DNA of 64,000 nucleotides from Bacillota bacterium (GTDB taxonomy: Bacteria; Bacillota; DTU030; DUMP01). A model generated the notes under the pieces. The model saw nothing but the letters and a program-made list of their open reading frames with translations. It was not told where the DNA came from and did not search any database. The stretch spans positions 1 through 64,000 of the forward strand of contig JAAZKX010000032.1 of the NCBI GenBank assembly GCA_012799605.1, given 5' to 3'. This document shows positions 46,706 to 55,080 of the stretch, piece by piece (the first letter of the stretch is position 1; each line of letters begins with the position of its first letter). Position numbers and translations under genes: made by a program.

Positions 46706-47713
46706 TCAGTTTACTTCGTCAAAATATTTTTGCACCCCGGGATGAAGGGGTATAGACATACCATCGAGAGCAGTTTCCAGCTTGAGGTCAGCACCGCGGT
46801 CATGAGCAGCGGCCAGCACATCTAGGTTTTCGAACAAGGCCTTAGTCATATTATAGGCCAGGTCTTCGTCCAGATCAGCCGGCACAACCAACATGGCCAT
46901 AACAGCAACTGTGTTTACGACCTCATCTTGGCCCTTATAAGTCCCAGCGGGAATTTCCACCCCGGTATAGAAGGGGTAGTCTGTCTTGAGGTCAGCGATA
47001 ACATCCTGGGAAACCGGTACCAGCGTCACATTACTTACTTGAGAAATTTCAGTGATAGCAGCCGTGGGGAATCCAGCCGTAATAAAGGCAGCATCAATGT
47101 GGCCATCCCGCAGGTTATCGGCAGCTTCAGCAAAGGAGAGATAGTCAGGGGTAATATCGTCATAGGTGATATTGTAAGCAGCCAAAATCTGGCGGGCGTT
47201 GGCTTCGGTACCGCTGCCAACATCACCGACGGCTATCTTTTTACCTACCATGTCTTCCACTGATTCGATTCCCGAATCACCATGGGCAACAATTTGAATC
47301 GTTTCGGGATAAACTGTAGCCATCCCCCGGAGCGACAGCTGCTTGCCTTTGCCTTCATCCAGTTCTTCATCATACATTTCAATGCCTTCAAAAGCGTAAT
47401 AGGAAATATCGTTTTGGATCAAAGCCAGCTGAGCATCGCCATCTTCAATCAACTGCACATTGGCGATGGAAGCACCGGTAGCTTCGGCGTTAGCGTTAGC
47501 GCCGTCTATATTTTCATTAAATATCTTAGCCATGGCTCCGCCCAAAGGGTAGTAAACTCCTCCAGTACCGCCGGTAGCGATAGAAATAAACACTGTTTCG
47601 GCCCCTACGTCTTCTTCTTCGCCGTTCTCCGGAGCCGGCGTGCAGCCGGCAATAAGAGCGCCGACCAAAGTCAGAGTTATAAATAACACCAACATCCGGT
47701 TCATTTTAATCAT
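46706..47713 (-). CDS. TAXI family TRAP solute-binding lipoprotein
   Basis: Extracytoplasmic solute receptor of the TRAP system, 335 residues. A lipoprotein signal ends at IAGC (C24), followed by an acidic linker (PENGEEEDVGAE). The TAXI hallmark GGTGGVYYPLGGAMAKIF (about 48-65) gives the family name, followed by GASIANVQLIEDGDAQLALIQND and GMSIPLHPGVQKYFDE at the C terminus. Delivers the substrate to the permease. ATG at 47711-47713 with GGGGG eight bases upstream. First gene of the operon. Confidence 0.93.
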   Translation of the reverse strand: MIKMNRMLVLFITLTLVGALIAGCTPAPENGEEEDVGAETVFISIATGGTGGVYYPLGGAMAKIFNENIDGANANAEATGASIANVQLIEDGDAQLALIQNDISYYAFEGIEMYDEELDEGKGKQLSLRGMATVYPETIQIVAHGDSGIESVEDMVGKKIAVGDVGSGTEANARQILAAYNITYDDITPDYLSFAEAADNLRDGHIDAAFITAGFPTAAITEISQVSNVTLVPVSQDVIADLKTDYPFYTGVEIPAGTYKGQDEVVNTVAVMAMLVVPADLDEDLAYNMTKALFENLDVLAAAHDRGADLKLETALDGMSIPLHPGVQKYFDEVN

Positions 47714-47985
47714 TTTATGAACCCCCTTGTAATATTTATATTCCCTTAAAACGTCGCTACTATCTCCCTCGCATCACCTCCAGCAGCCCTAAGGGCCCTA
47801 TTGATCGCTAAATAGAAATTAGTTTGTCAGCGGGGAAGATTCTGGCTATTTTTTCCCGATGCCTTGACCCATCGGGAAATGGTCTTTAGGCCCAAGGGGT
47901 GATGGGCCAAGGATTGGGAATGGTATAACATTAAAAAGGTTCTAATTGACTTATCTGTAATTGAGTGGAGACAAAGTAGGATAAT
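47714..47985 (-). promoter_or_regulatory. Structured leader region before the TAXI operon (about 270 bases)
   Basis: The stretch between the M23 gene terminator and the binding-protein gene holds no plausible coding frame. It contains two clear inverted repeats: TTTCCCGATG (47852-47861)/CATCGGGAAA (47870-47879) and GGCCCA (47889-47894)/TGGGCC (47903-47908). A weak -10-like TATACC on the minus strand lies just upstream of the second. I do not recognise a known riboswitch here. Confidence 0.4.
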
Positions 47986-48046
47986 AAAAGGGATCTTAGC
48001 CCTGATACTCGTATTCTACCTTCAGGGGCAAGATCCCTTCTTTTTA
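47986..48046 (-). terminator. Terminator after the M23 peptidase gene
   Basis: AAGGGATCTT (47988-47997) pairs with AAGATCCCTT (48030-48039), extended by GCCCTGA/TCAGGGGC inside with one bulge. On the minus strand TTTTATTAT follows; on the plus strand TTTTT follows too, so it may act in both directions. Confidence 0.85.
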
Positions 48047-48073
48047 TGAAAAATTGTAATAAATTTATAATCT

Positions 48074-49240
48074 TTATAACCAACCTAGTGGATCTTCCGG
48101 CACACCGTTGACCCTCACCTCGAAATGGCAGTGGGGACCGGTAGAAACCCCGGTACTGCCGACCCTGGCGATGGCTTGTCCTTGACTGACCGTTTGGCCC
48201 ACACTTACTAGCAAAGCAGAATTATGAGCATATAAAGTGGAAATACCCCCGCCGTGGTCAATAACGACGGTTTGGCCATAGCCGCCATACCAATCGGACA
48301 TGATCACGGTACCATCGGCGGCAGCCACCACAGTTTGACCATGTCCCGCACCGATATCGAGGCCGGTATGTAGTTTTCTGACCCCGTGGATGGGATGGGT
48401 ACGGTAGCCGTAATAAGAAGTTATGGGGCCGTCAGCAGGCCAGATCATAGCTCCTTTTCCCCGTACTAGTGAAGTTGGGTCGCCCGGTGACTGCAGGCGG
48501 CGGATAGCCTGCTCAAGTTCCCTTGATGTTCGTTCCAACTCGTTCAACGCTTGCTCATAAGCCTGTTTATCATTTTTGATCCGAGCCAGTATTTCTGCCC
48601 GTTCCCGGCTTCTCGATTCTATCGTCTGTTTTTGTGTGCGAACCGAACCATGAAGGCTTAATAGCTCAGCCTGTTTCTGTTCTAGCGCCATTTTTTTCGC
48701 CGCGACTTCAGCCCGTTTTTGTTCAATGCTTTCCATCAAGGCTACATCCTGGGCCACAATTTCTTTTAGCAGATCAAGCCGGTTCAAGAGATCGCTAAAA
48801 TCCCCGGAAGAAAGCAAAACTTCTAAGTAAGTCACTGCCCCATTCTCCTGCATGGCCCGCAGCCGCTCCCCCAGGATATCGGTCTGCTCTTGTAGCTCTT
48901 CTTCGGTCTTTTTCAGTTCCGCTTCAGTTTGATGTAGCTTGGTTTCGGTATCTTGTATTTTTTTGTTCAAGACCGCAAGCTCATTTTCGGCTTGCTCAAG
49001 CTGCCGATCAAGCTTATTGAGCTCAGCCGTGAGGCTTTGTTCCTGTTTTTTAATTTGATCCAGTTGTTTCGAGGTGGCTTCCTTTTTCCGTTCAACTTCA
49101 CGCAATTCTTGCTGTTTTTCGCTCAGGGGGTTCGCTTGGCCATAAATAGGCACCACGGTCATCGAGGCAACTAGCAGGCAAAGCACCAGGCTTGCTGTTA
49201 GCAACCAATAGCCTAGTTTTTTGGGAGTCAGGTTGTGCAT
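48074..49240 (-). CDS. Coiled-coil M23 (LytM) peptidoglycan hydrolase, EnvC-like
   Basis: A 388-residue secreted protein. A signal/anchor segment (about 10-35) is followed by a long coiled coil (about 40-250, rich in EQ/K heptads such as KKEATSKQLDQIKKQEQSLTAEL) and a C-terminal LytM domain of about 115 residues. The zinc ligands are intact: HTGLD (His and Asp) and HCHFEV, so it should be enzymatically active. It is immediately downstream of ftsX, the layout of an FtsEX-controlled cell-separation hydrolase; regulation by FtsEX is inferred from context. Confidence 0.92.
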   Translation of the reverse strand: MHNLTPKKLGYWLLTASLVLCLLVASMTVVPIYGQANPLSEKQQELREVERKKEATSKQLDQIKKQEQSLTAELNKLDRQLEQAENELAVLNKKIQDTETKLHQTEAELKKTEEELQEQTDILGERLRAMQENGAVTYLEVLLSSGDFSDLLNRLDLLKEIVAQDVALMESIEQKRAEVAAKKMALEQKQAELLSLHGSVRTQKQTIESRSRERAEILARIKNDKQAYEQALNELERTSRELEQAIRRLQSPGDPTSLVRGKGAMIWPADGPITSYYGYRTHPIHGVRKLHTGLDIGAGHGQTVVAAADGTVIMSDWYGGYGQTVVIDHGGGISTLYAHNSALLVSVGQTVSQGQAIARVGSTGVSTGPHCHFEVRVNGVPEDPLGWL

Positions 49241-49263
49241 AATTATTCCTCCTCGGGCATGGC

Positions 49264-50157
49264 TTAAACTCGCAAAAATCGATGCATCGAAATAGCGCTG
49301 CCTAAAGCACCGACCAAAATTCCAAGCCCCACTAGCAGGGGTTGAAGCCGGTTCAGTACGCTAGCCGGATGCAACAGGGGGATAAAGGGCAGGGTTTCAT
49401 AAACCCCGGCTGCTAGCCAGTGATAAAAACGAACCACCAGTATTAAGGCCGGGATACTACCCAGAAGGCCCAAACATAGTCCTTCGAGAACAAAAGGCCA
49501 GCGAATAAACCAATCAGTGGCTCCGACCAATTTCATGATCGCGATCTCGCGCCGGCGGGCAAATACTGTCAAGCGGATGGTGTTGGAGATAAGAAATACC
49601 GTAGCTCCCGCTAACAGTATTATCACAGCCAGACCGGTAAACCGGATAGCTTTAGTCAGAGCAAATAATCTCTCGATGATTTCTTCTTTATAGCTCACCT
49701 TGGCCACACCAGCTAACTTTTTGAGCCCATCCACTACCGGCTTCACGTCGGCCGGGGTTTGAGTACGAACCTCAAGCGCATTGCGGAGCGGGTTGTTTTT
49801 TTCTACCGAAGTCAGCAGATCCCTCCGCTCGCCAAACTGCTCTTTCAGCCGTTCCAGAGCCTCTTCCTTGCTGACAAAATTCACCTGTCGGATACCGGGC
49901 AGGCGCTGAACCTGGGCGCTGATAGCCTCTATTTCCTCCGGCCCAAGCTTCTCGTCCAAATAAGCGCTGACTTCAACCTGGCTTTCCAAGGTAGAGGCAA
50001 TATGGTTGAGGTTGGCGGCCCCCAATAGGAACGCACCCAGGATAAGGAGCGATAAAGCGACAGTGGCAATTGAAGCTAAGGTCATAAATCGGTTACGAAT
50101 TAAGCTGCGGCCAGCTTCCCGCAGATAAAATTCCCAGGTGCTAAATCTCACTGCCAT
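49264..50157 (-). CDS. ftsX: Cell division ABC permease FtsX
   Basis: A 297-residue membrane protein with one N-terminal transmembrane helix (MTLASIATVALSLLILGAF), a large extracytoplasmic loop (about 55-165), and three more helices at the C-terminal half (GLAVIILLAGATVFLISNTI, GLCLGLLGSIPALILVV and a last one near the end). The RRREIAIMKLVGA motif is the FtsX/MacB signature. It couples FtsE ATPase to extracellular hydrolases. Overlaps the ftsE end by 17 bases. Confidence 0.95.
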   Translation of the reverse strand: MAVRFSTWEFYLREAGRSLIRNRFMTLASIATVALSLLILGAFLLGAANLNHIASTLESQVEVSAYLDEKLGPEEIEAISAQVQRLPGIRQVNFVSKEEALERLKEQFGERRDLLTSVEKNNPLRNALEVRTQTPADVKPVVDGLKKLAGVAKVSYKEEIIERLFALTKAIRFTGLAVIILLAGATVFLISNTIRLTVFARRREIAIMKLVGATDWFIRWPFVLEGLCLGLLGSIPALILVVRFYHWLAAGVYETLPFIPLLHPASVLNRLQPLLVGLGILVGALGSAISMHRFLRV

Positions 50158-50827
50158 AAGCCCCCCTTTCTTGGTCCCGAACGATGCGTCCTCGCTCCAG
50201 TTTTACTACCCGCCGCCTCATTTTATCTACAATCTCGCGTTCATGGGTAGCCACGATTACGGTAGTACCGCGGTGGTTGATTTCAGCCAGCAGCTTGATT
50301 ATATCCCAGGCTGTTTCCGGATCTAGGTTTCCGGTAGGCTCATCTGCCAATAATATCGGCGGGTTATTTACCAGTGCCCGGGCTAAAGCTACCCGCTGTT
50401 GTTCGCCGCCGGACAACTCGGCCGGCCTCGAGCGTGATTTGTGCACCAACCCGACCAAATGCAACACTTGCGGCACCCGCCGGTATATTTCCCGCCGGGG
50501 AGCCTCCACTACCTGAAGGGCAAAGGCTACATTTTCAGATACTGTTCTTTCCGGCAATAGCCGAAAATCTTGAAAGACCGTACCGATTTGACGGCGAAAA
50601 AAAGGCACCTCTCTAGTTCTCAGCTGTCTTGTTTCCACCCCGTCCACCATAATTCGTCCCTTAGTGGGCAAGTCCTCACGCAACAGCAAACGGACAAAGG
50701 TGCTTTTGCCAGCCCCGCTGGGTCCCACTAGAAATATAAATTCGCCTTTTTTAATCCGTAGCGAAACATTATCAAGAGCATAAGTGTTGTCACCATAAAC
50801 TTTAGTGACCCGCTCAAACACGATCAC
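50141..50827 (-). CDS. ftsE: Cell division ATP-binding protein FtsE
   Basis: Cytoplasmic ABC ATPase partner of FtsX, 228 residues. Walker [10 protein letters not shown] (35-43), Q-loop FQDFRLLPE, signature [16 protein letters not shown] and Walker [12 protein letters not shown] are all present. The start is GTG (50825-50827) with GGGAG about 11 bases upstream. A short open frame (50814-50912) overlaps its beginning. Confidence 0.95.
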   Translation of the reverse strand: MIVFERVTKVYGDNTYALDNVSLRIKKGEFIFLVGPSGAGKSTFVRLLLREDLPTKGRIMVDGVETRQLRTREVPFFRRQIGTVFQDFRLLPERTVSENVAFALQVVEAPRREIYRRVPQVLHLVGLVHKSRSRPAELSGGEQQRVALARALVNNPPILLADEPTGNLDPETAWDIIKLLAEINHRGTTVIVATHEREIVDKMRRRVVKLERGRIVRDQERGAYGSEI

Positions 50828-50912
50828 CGGCTGCCACTCTCCCTAAATCCAGTGCTTTTTCGTCAGATGATGTAAATCCTTCGACAGGGGAAGATAAAAA
50901 TCCTTTTTTCAC
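50814..50912 (-). CDS. Possible short upstream peptide overlapping ftsE
   Basis: A 32-codon frame, GTG at 50910-50912 with AAGGA upstream, ending in TGA inside the first codons of ftsE (14-base overlap). The peptide is charged with no recognised domain. It may be a leader peptide coupling translation to ftsE, or chance. Confidence 0.2.
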   Translation of the reverse strand: MKKGFLSSPVEGFTSSDEKALDLGRVAAGDRV

Positions 50913-50927
50913 TTGTATTCCTTTCTA

Positions 50928-50964
50928 GGAAAAAATAAACAGGGATCGGCCTACTGCCAATCCC
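50928..50964 (-). terminator. Terminator after the DUF523 gene
   Basis: GGGATCGGC (50942-50950) pairs with GCCAATCCC (50956-50964) with one mismatch. On the minus strand a loose T-rich run (TGTTTATTTTTTCC) follows. It closes the long operon before the ftsE promoter region. Confidence 0.75.
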
Positions 50965-50996
50965 TTTCTCTGCCAGCCGCTTATGGCTCCGGGAAG

Positions 50997-51443
50997 TTAA
51001 ATTTGTTCCAGCTCAACCCCGGCTGCTTCCAGGGCCGCAGCCAATACCCCCCGGCCCTTGCGCAGCCGGTTTTTAAAACTGCCATCGTAAATCGAATGTA
51101 CCCCGCAAGCCGGGCTTTTTTCTTTCAAAATAGCCCGCCGGATACCTAAACGCTGGACCAAAGCCAGCCCGGCTTGCGCCCCGCGCAGGTAAGCGTCGGT
51201 TACATCCCGCCCCTTAATATCTTGAACCCAGCCCCTGCCCTGCAGCACGTCTTTGCCATCGCCCCCTTGAATTTCTGCCGGCGGGCGTGGCACCGCCAAA
51301 CCACCGGCAACTTCGGGGCAAAAAGGCACTGCCTTTCCGTCACGAACCAGCTTTTCTACCCGGGGACAGCTGATTATCTGGCCATCGTAACGGCACAGTT
51401 TTCCACCCAAACAGGCACTTACCAAAACAGATGCAGTGTTCAT
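50997..51443 (-). CDS. DUF523 protein (YbbK-like)
   Basis: A 148-residue protein of the DUF523 family. Conserved cysteines and glycines are clear: LVSACLGGKLCRYDG near the N terminus, FCPEVAGGLAVPRPPAEI, and KEKSPACGVHSIYDG. Such Cys patterns suggest a metal or Fe-S site; the function is unknown. The ATG at 51441-51443 overlaps the stop of the transketolase gene by four bases (ATGA); the longer frame to 51587 lies within that gene. It is the last gene of the envelope operon. Confidence 0.85.
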   Translation of the reverse strand: MNTASVLVSACLGGKLCRYDGQIISCPRVEKLVRDGKAVPFCPEVAGGLAVPRPPAEIQGGDGKDVLQGRGWVQDIKGRDVTDAYLRGAQAGLALVQRLGIRRAILKEKSPACGVHSIYDGSFKNRLRKGRGVLAAALEAAGVELEQI

Positions 51444-52381
51444 GGCTGTTTTCGGGCTACAGCCCTTGTTGCTGCAGCAGCCACATCCCGGGCCGTTAAC
51501 TGGTAAAGATCCAACAGCTTGCTGGCTGGGCCTGATTGGCCGAATACATCCTTTACTCCAACCCGCTCCAGCGGGGTTGGCTGGCATTCGGCCAAAATTT
51601 CGGCCACTGCGCTTCCCAAGCCGCCGATGACGCTGTGTTCTTCACAGGTCACCACTGCCCCAGTCGCCGCCGCCAGGCTGATCTGTTCCGGATCGAGCGG
51701 TTTGATGGTGGCCGCGTTGACTACTTGGGCCTCAATACCTTGAGCCTGCAACGAGTCGGCAGCCACCAGCGCGATGGACACCATAAGACCGCAGGCAAAA
51801 ATAGTCACGTCAGTACCGGGGCGAAGAGTTCTAATCTCCCCCAACTTAAACTCGTAATCACCATTGTTGATAACCGGTACTTCCGAACGGCCCAGTCGAA
51901 CATAAACCGGGCCGTTATGAAAAGCTGCAGCCCGAACAACCTGTTTAGTCTCCGGGGCATCAGCCGGCACCAGGACGGTCAGGCCGGGCAAAGCCCTCAT
52001 CAGGGCTATATCCTCCAAGGCCTGATGTGAAGCCCCGTCTTCGCCCACAGTGATGCCGGCGTGAGTAGCACATATCTTCACGTTTAATTCCGGATAGGCG
52101 ATAGAATTACGTACCTGATCATAAGCCCGTCCGGTGGCGAACACAGCGAAAGTACTCACAAAAGGGATTTTTCCGGCTGCCGCCAATCCGGCTGCCGTCC
52201 CCATCAGGTTTGCTTCGGCAATACCGATATTAAAAAACCGTTCCGGAAACAGGCGGGCAAACCCCGCCGTCTTGGTCGATTGCGATAAATCAGCATCTAA
52301 TACAACCAGTTCTTTTAGCTCTCGTCCCAGTTCGATTATAGCTTCCCCGTAAGCATCGCGGGTAGCGATTTTTCCCTTCAT
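51440..52381 (-). CDS. Transketolase C-terminal subunit
   Basis: The pyrimidine-binding and C-terminal part of a split transketolase, 313 residues. ATRDAYGEAIIEL, GIAEANLMGTAAGLAAAGKIPFVSTFAVF and GEDGASHQALEDIALMRALPG are typical, with the TPP-related glutamate in GIAEAN. It works with the N-terminal half encoded upstream, moving two-carbon units between sugar phosphates. The start follows 12 bases after the partner's stop. It is oddly placed in an envelope-glycan operon. Confidence 0.92.
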   Translation of the reverse strand: MKGKIATRDAYGEAIIELGRELKELVVLDADLSQSTKTAGFARLFPERFFNIGIAEANLMGTAAGLAAAGKIPFVSTFAVFATGRAYDQVRNSIAYPELNVKICATHAGITVGEDGASHQALEDIALMRALPGLTVLVPADAPETKQVVRAAAFHNGPVYVRLGRSEVPVINNGDYEFKLGEIRTLRPGTDVTIFACGLMVSIALVAADSLQAQGIEAQVVNAATIKPLDPEQISLAAATGAVVTCEEHSVIGGLGSAVAEILAECQPTPLERVGVKDVFGQSGPASKLLDLYQLTARDVAAAATRAVARKQP

Positions 52382-52393
52382 GGCTACTCCCCC

Positions 52394-53218
52394 TTATGCC
52401 AACTCGGCTAAAGCCTGGACCGCTTGTTCATCCGAAGGCGCTTTGCCGTGCCATCCGGCTTCGTTTTCCATAAAAGAAACTCCTTTACCCTTGACCGTAT
52501 GGCAGATGATGATGTTGGGTTTAGCGGTCGAGGCTTGGGCCTTTTCGGTAGCGGCCACAATTTCAGTCAGCGAATGGCCATCGACTGTTTGTACTTGCCA
52601 GCCGAAAGCCCTCCATTTGTCCGGAAACGGTTCCGGGTTAAGCACCGTACTGATCGGCCCATCTATCTGCAGGCGGTTATAGTCCAAATAAACAATCAAA
52701 TTGTCCAGCTCATAATGAGCGGCAGCCATAGCAGCTTCCCATATTTGCCCTTCCTGACATTCGCCATCACCCAGCAAAGCATAAACCCGCCAACTGGCTT
52801 CATCCAGTTTTCCCGCCAGGGCCATACCGCAGGCACAAGACAGGCCCTGCCCTAGTGAACCGGTGGACATCTCGATTCCCGGAACTTTTTTCATATCCGG
52901 GTGACCCTGAAGCGGGCTCCCCAGTTGACGCAAGGTCAGTAGCTTATCAGCAGGGAAAAAACCCCGCTCGGCTAAAGCAGCATACAGTGCTGGGGCGGCA
53001 TGCCCCTTCGACAGCACAAACCGATCGCGTTCCGCCCATCTGGGCTTAGCCGGATCCAGCCGCATAATTTGAAAATATAGCGCTGTCAGGATTTCCACTG
53101 CCGATAACGATCCCCCCGGGTGCCCCGATTGGGCAGCATTAATCATACGGATAATATGCTGCCGGATAAGGCGGGCCTTTTCTTCCAGCTGTTTCTTAAG
53201 TTCAGGATCAAGTACCAT
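52394..53218 (-). CDS. Transketolase N-terminal subunit
   Basis: The TPP-diphosphate-binding half of the split transketolase, 274 residues from ATG 53216-53218. Landmarks: SGHPGGSLSAVEIL (about 32-45), KGHAAPALYAALAERG, and the TPP motif GDGECQEGQIWEAAMAA with the YLDYNRLQIDG Asn. The GGGGG box upstream of this ATG supports it; the ATG 24 bases earlier has none. Split transketolases are common in Clostridia. Confidence 0.92.
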   Translation of the reverse strand: MVLDPELKKQLEEKARLIRQHIIRMINAAQSGHPGGSLSAVEILTALYFQIMRLDPAKPRWAERDRFVLSKGHAAPALYAALAERGFFPADKLLTLRQLGSPLQGHPDMKKVPGIEMSTGSLGQGLSCACGMALAGKLDEASWRVYALLGDGECQEGQIWEAAMAAAHYELDNLIVYLDYNRLQIDGPISTVLNPEPFPDKWRAFGWQVQTVDGHSLTEIVAATEKAQASTAKPNIIICHTVKGKGVSFMENEAGWHGKAPSDEQAVQALAELA

Positions 53219-53234
53219 TTTTTTGCCCCCAATC

Positions 53235-53981
53235 CTATACATTCAAATCATGTGCTTGATGCTTAGTTTTATACACCAGCCCAACAAAACGGGGTAAGTG
53301 CCAGAACCTTTTTAACCGCCGCCGATCAGTTACCATCCGGTACAGCCATTCCAGACCCAGCCGCTGCCAGATAAGCGGTGCCCGCTTAACCTGACCAGCT
53401 ATGACATCCAGACTGCCACCTACGCCTAGGGCGATCTTTACCGGTAACTTGCCGGCCCAGCGGGTCAACCATAACTCCTGCTTGGGCGCGCCTAAAGCCA
53501 CCGCCAAGATATCGGGCTTCACGGCTGCTATCTGGGCCAACACCTGTTGCTCTGCTTGAGGATCAAAATAGCCGTGGTGAAATCCAGCTACAGTTAAGTT
53601 TTCGTAACGCAGCTGTAGCCGGCGGGCCGCTTCAGCCGCGACCCCGGGGCGACCGCCCAAAAAATAGACAGTGTAATTTTCTTCTGCTGCCAAGGCCAGT
53701 AATTGTTCCAGCAGTTCAATGCCTGGCACCCGTTCTGGTAACGGAGTACCAAATTGACGGGCTGCCCAAATTACCCCGATCCCGTCCGGCACGGTCAAAT
53801 CTGCTGCTACCAAAGCATGTTTTAAGGCCGGGTTGTCTTGAGCCATAGAGATAATCTCGGCATTAGGAGTAAAGATCAGCCGGGTTTTGTCCTCCTTCAG
53901 CCACTGGGAAAGCTGGTGCAAAGAAGCGGCCAAAGTTACTGGGCTCAAAGGCACACCCAAGATCCATACCTTATCCCCCAT
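53235..53981 (-). CDS. WecG/TagA/CpsF family glycosyltransferase
   Basis: A 248-residue GT26-type enzyme. The family blocks are FTPNAEIISMAQDNPALKHAL, DLTVPDGIGVIWAARQFGTPLPERVPGIELL, YTVYFLGGRPGVAAEAARRL, and LAVALGAPKQELWL, then GVGGSLDVIAGQVKRAPLIWQRLGLEWLYRM. TagA transfers N-acetylmannosamine to lipid-linked GlcNAc to start wall teichoic acid or secondary wall polymer. It follows csaB by one base. Confidence 0.9.
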   Translation of the reverse strand: MGDKVWILGVPLSPVTLAASLHQLSQWLKEDKTRLIFTPNAEIISMAQDNPALKHALVAADLTVPDGIGVIWAARQFGTPLPERVPGIELLEQLLALAAEENYTVYFLGGRPGVAAEAARRLQLRYENLTVAGFHHGYFDPQAEQQVLAQIAAVKPDILAVALGAPKQELWLTRWAGKLPVKIALGVGGSLDVIAGQVKRAPLIWQRLGLEWLYRMVTDRRRLKRFWHLPRFVGLVYKTKHQAHDLNV

Positions 53982-53982
53982 T

Positions 53983-55080
53983 TTATTCTTTCCCCTTCAA
54001 CAATGCTACTGCCAATTCGGCATTATGCCAAGCCAGTTTTTCCAGCCGTTCAGCCGCCCCTGCCAGCTGTGCTTGCGCTTCCTGCCGGCTAGACCATAAA
54101 CCGGTCAACTGTTCCGCCAGCTGCAGACCGTCCAGAGACTCGACCGACCCTCCCACTGGCTGCCCGACAATATCCAAAAAGCTGGCCACTTTGGGATCAT
54201 AGACAATACCCACATGTGGCACAGCCTGGAGAGCAGCAAACACAAGCGCATGCAAGCGCACCCCCAACACAATATCCATCGCTCCGTATAAAGCCATCGT
54301 AGTAGCCACGTCAACCGGTTCCTTAATAATTGTAGCCGGCTGGCTCATAAAAGAATGCACATGCCGGGATGCAGTCACATCGCTGGGATGTTGTAAAGGC
54401 AAAAATATAACTTCAGCTCCATGCGCCGCTGCAAACCGGTCGATAGCAATCGACATGGCCCGTTTAAATTCTTGCCGACCCTGCCAATTCCGCACCGAGA
54501 TCCCTATCCGGGGCCGACCTGAACCCACCCCGTTTCGTCGTAGTACCTCTTCGGCGGTTTCAGGCGAAGCCGGTTCCAATGTAAACACAGCATCCGCGGT
54601 AAGAAGAAGCGGCGGCCGCTTTACGCCCAACGTGCGCAGGATCTGTTTGGATCCTTCATCGCGCACAGTGATCAAATCTACCCAATTGCCCAGCCAGCGT
54701 ACCAGCAGCCGGTTGAAAGGATTTCTGATCGGCCCCACCCCGTTGGCGTACAGCATAACTTTTTTCCCTAACAGTTTAGCCAAAGCAACAACACCCAGAT
54801 AATACGGAATAGAACGGTTGCTGGTGATATCTTGCAACAAGCTGCCGCCGCCGCTGACAAGTAAGTCAGCCCAGCGCAAGGTTCGGCCTACAGCCCACAG
54901 GTTACCTCTGGGTTCGGCCCGCACCTGATAAGTCGTTGCCGTCTCATTTGGATTTCCCGATAATACCGCGATCTTAACCTGAGGGATAAGCTGCCTTAAT
55001 GCCCTCACTTCGGCTGCCAATATAGCTTCATCGCCGGCGTTGCCAAAGCCAAAATAACCGGAAAGCACCACTTTAGGCAT
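53983..55080 (-). CDS. csaB: Polysaccharide pyruvyl transferase CsaB
   Basis: Adds pyruvate ketals to a cell-wall polysaccharide so that SLH-domain S-layer proteins can bind. 365 residues from ATG 55078-55080. The family pattern starts SGYFGFGNAGDEAIL and includes VSGGGSLLQDITSNRSIPYYLGVVALAKLLGKKV and the C-terminal VGVRLHALVFAALQAVPHVGIVYDPKV. It overlaps DUF5693 by eight bases. The extended reading frame to 55206 lies in DUF5693 and is rejected. Presence suggests an S-layer bearing organism. Confidence 0.92.
   Translation of the reverse strand: MPKVVLSGYFGFGNAGDEAILAAEVRALRQLIPQVKIAVLSGNPNETATTYQVRAEPRGNLWAVGRTLRWADLLVSGGGSLLQDITSNRSIPYYLGVVALAKLLGKKVMLYANGVGPIRNPFNRLLVRWLGNWVDLITVRDEGSKQILRTLGVKRPPLLLTADAVFTLEPASPETAEEVLRRNGVGSGRPRIGISVRNWQGRQEFKRAMSIAIDRFAAAHGAEVIFLPLQHPSDVTASRHVHSFMSQPATIIKEPVDVATTMALYGAMDIVLGVRLHALVFAALQAVPHVGIVYDPKVASFLDIVGQPVGGSVESLDGLQLAEQLTGLWSSRQEAQAQLAGAAERLEKLAWHNAELAVALLKGKE

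Noticed and set aside
47714-48073. Known riboswitch in the TAXI leader
   Set aside because: The hairpins do not match the conserved core of any riboswitch class I could recall, so only a structured leader is claimed.
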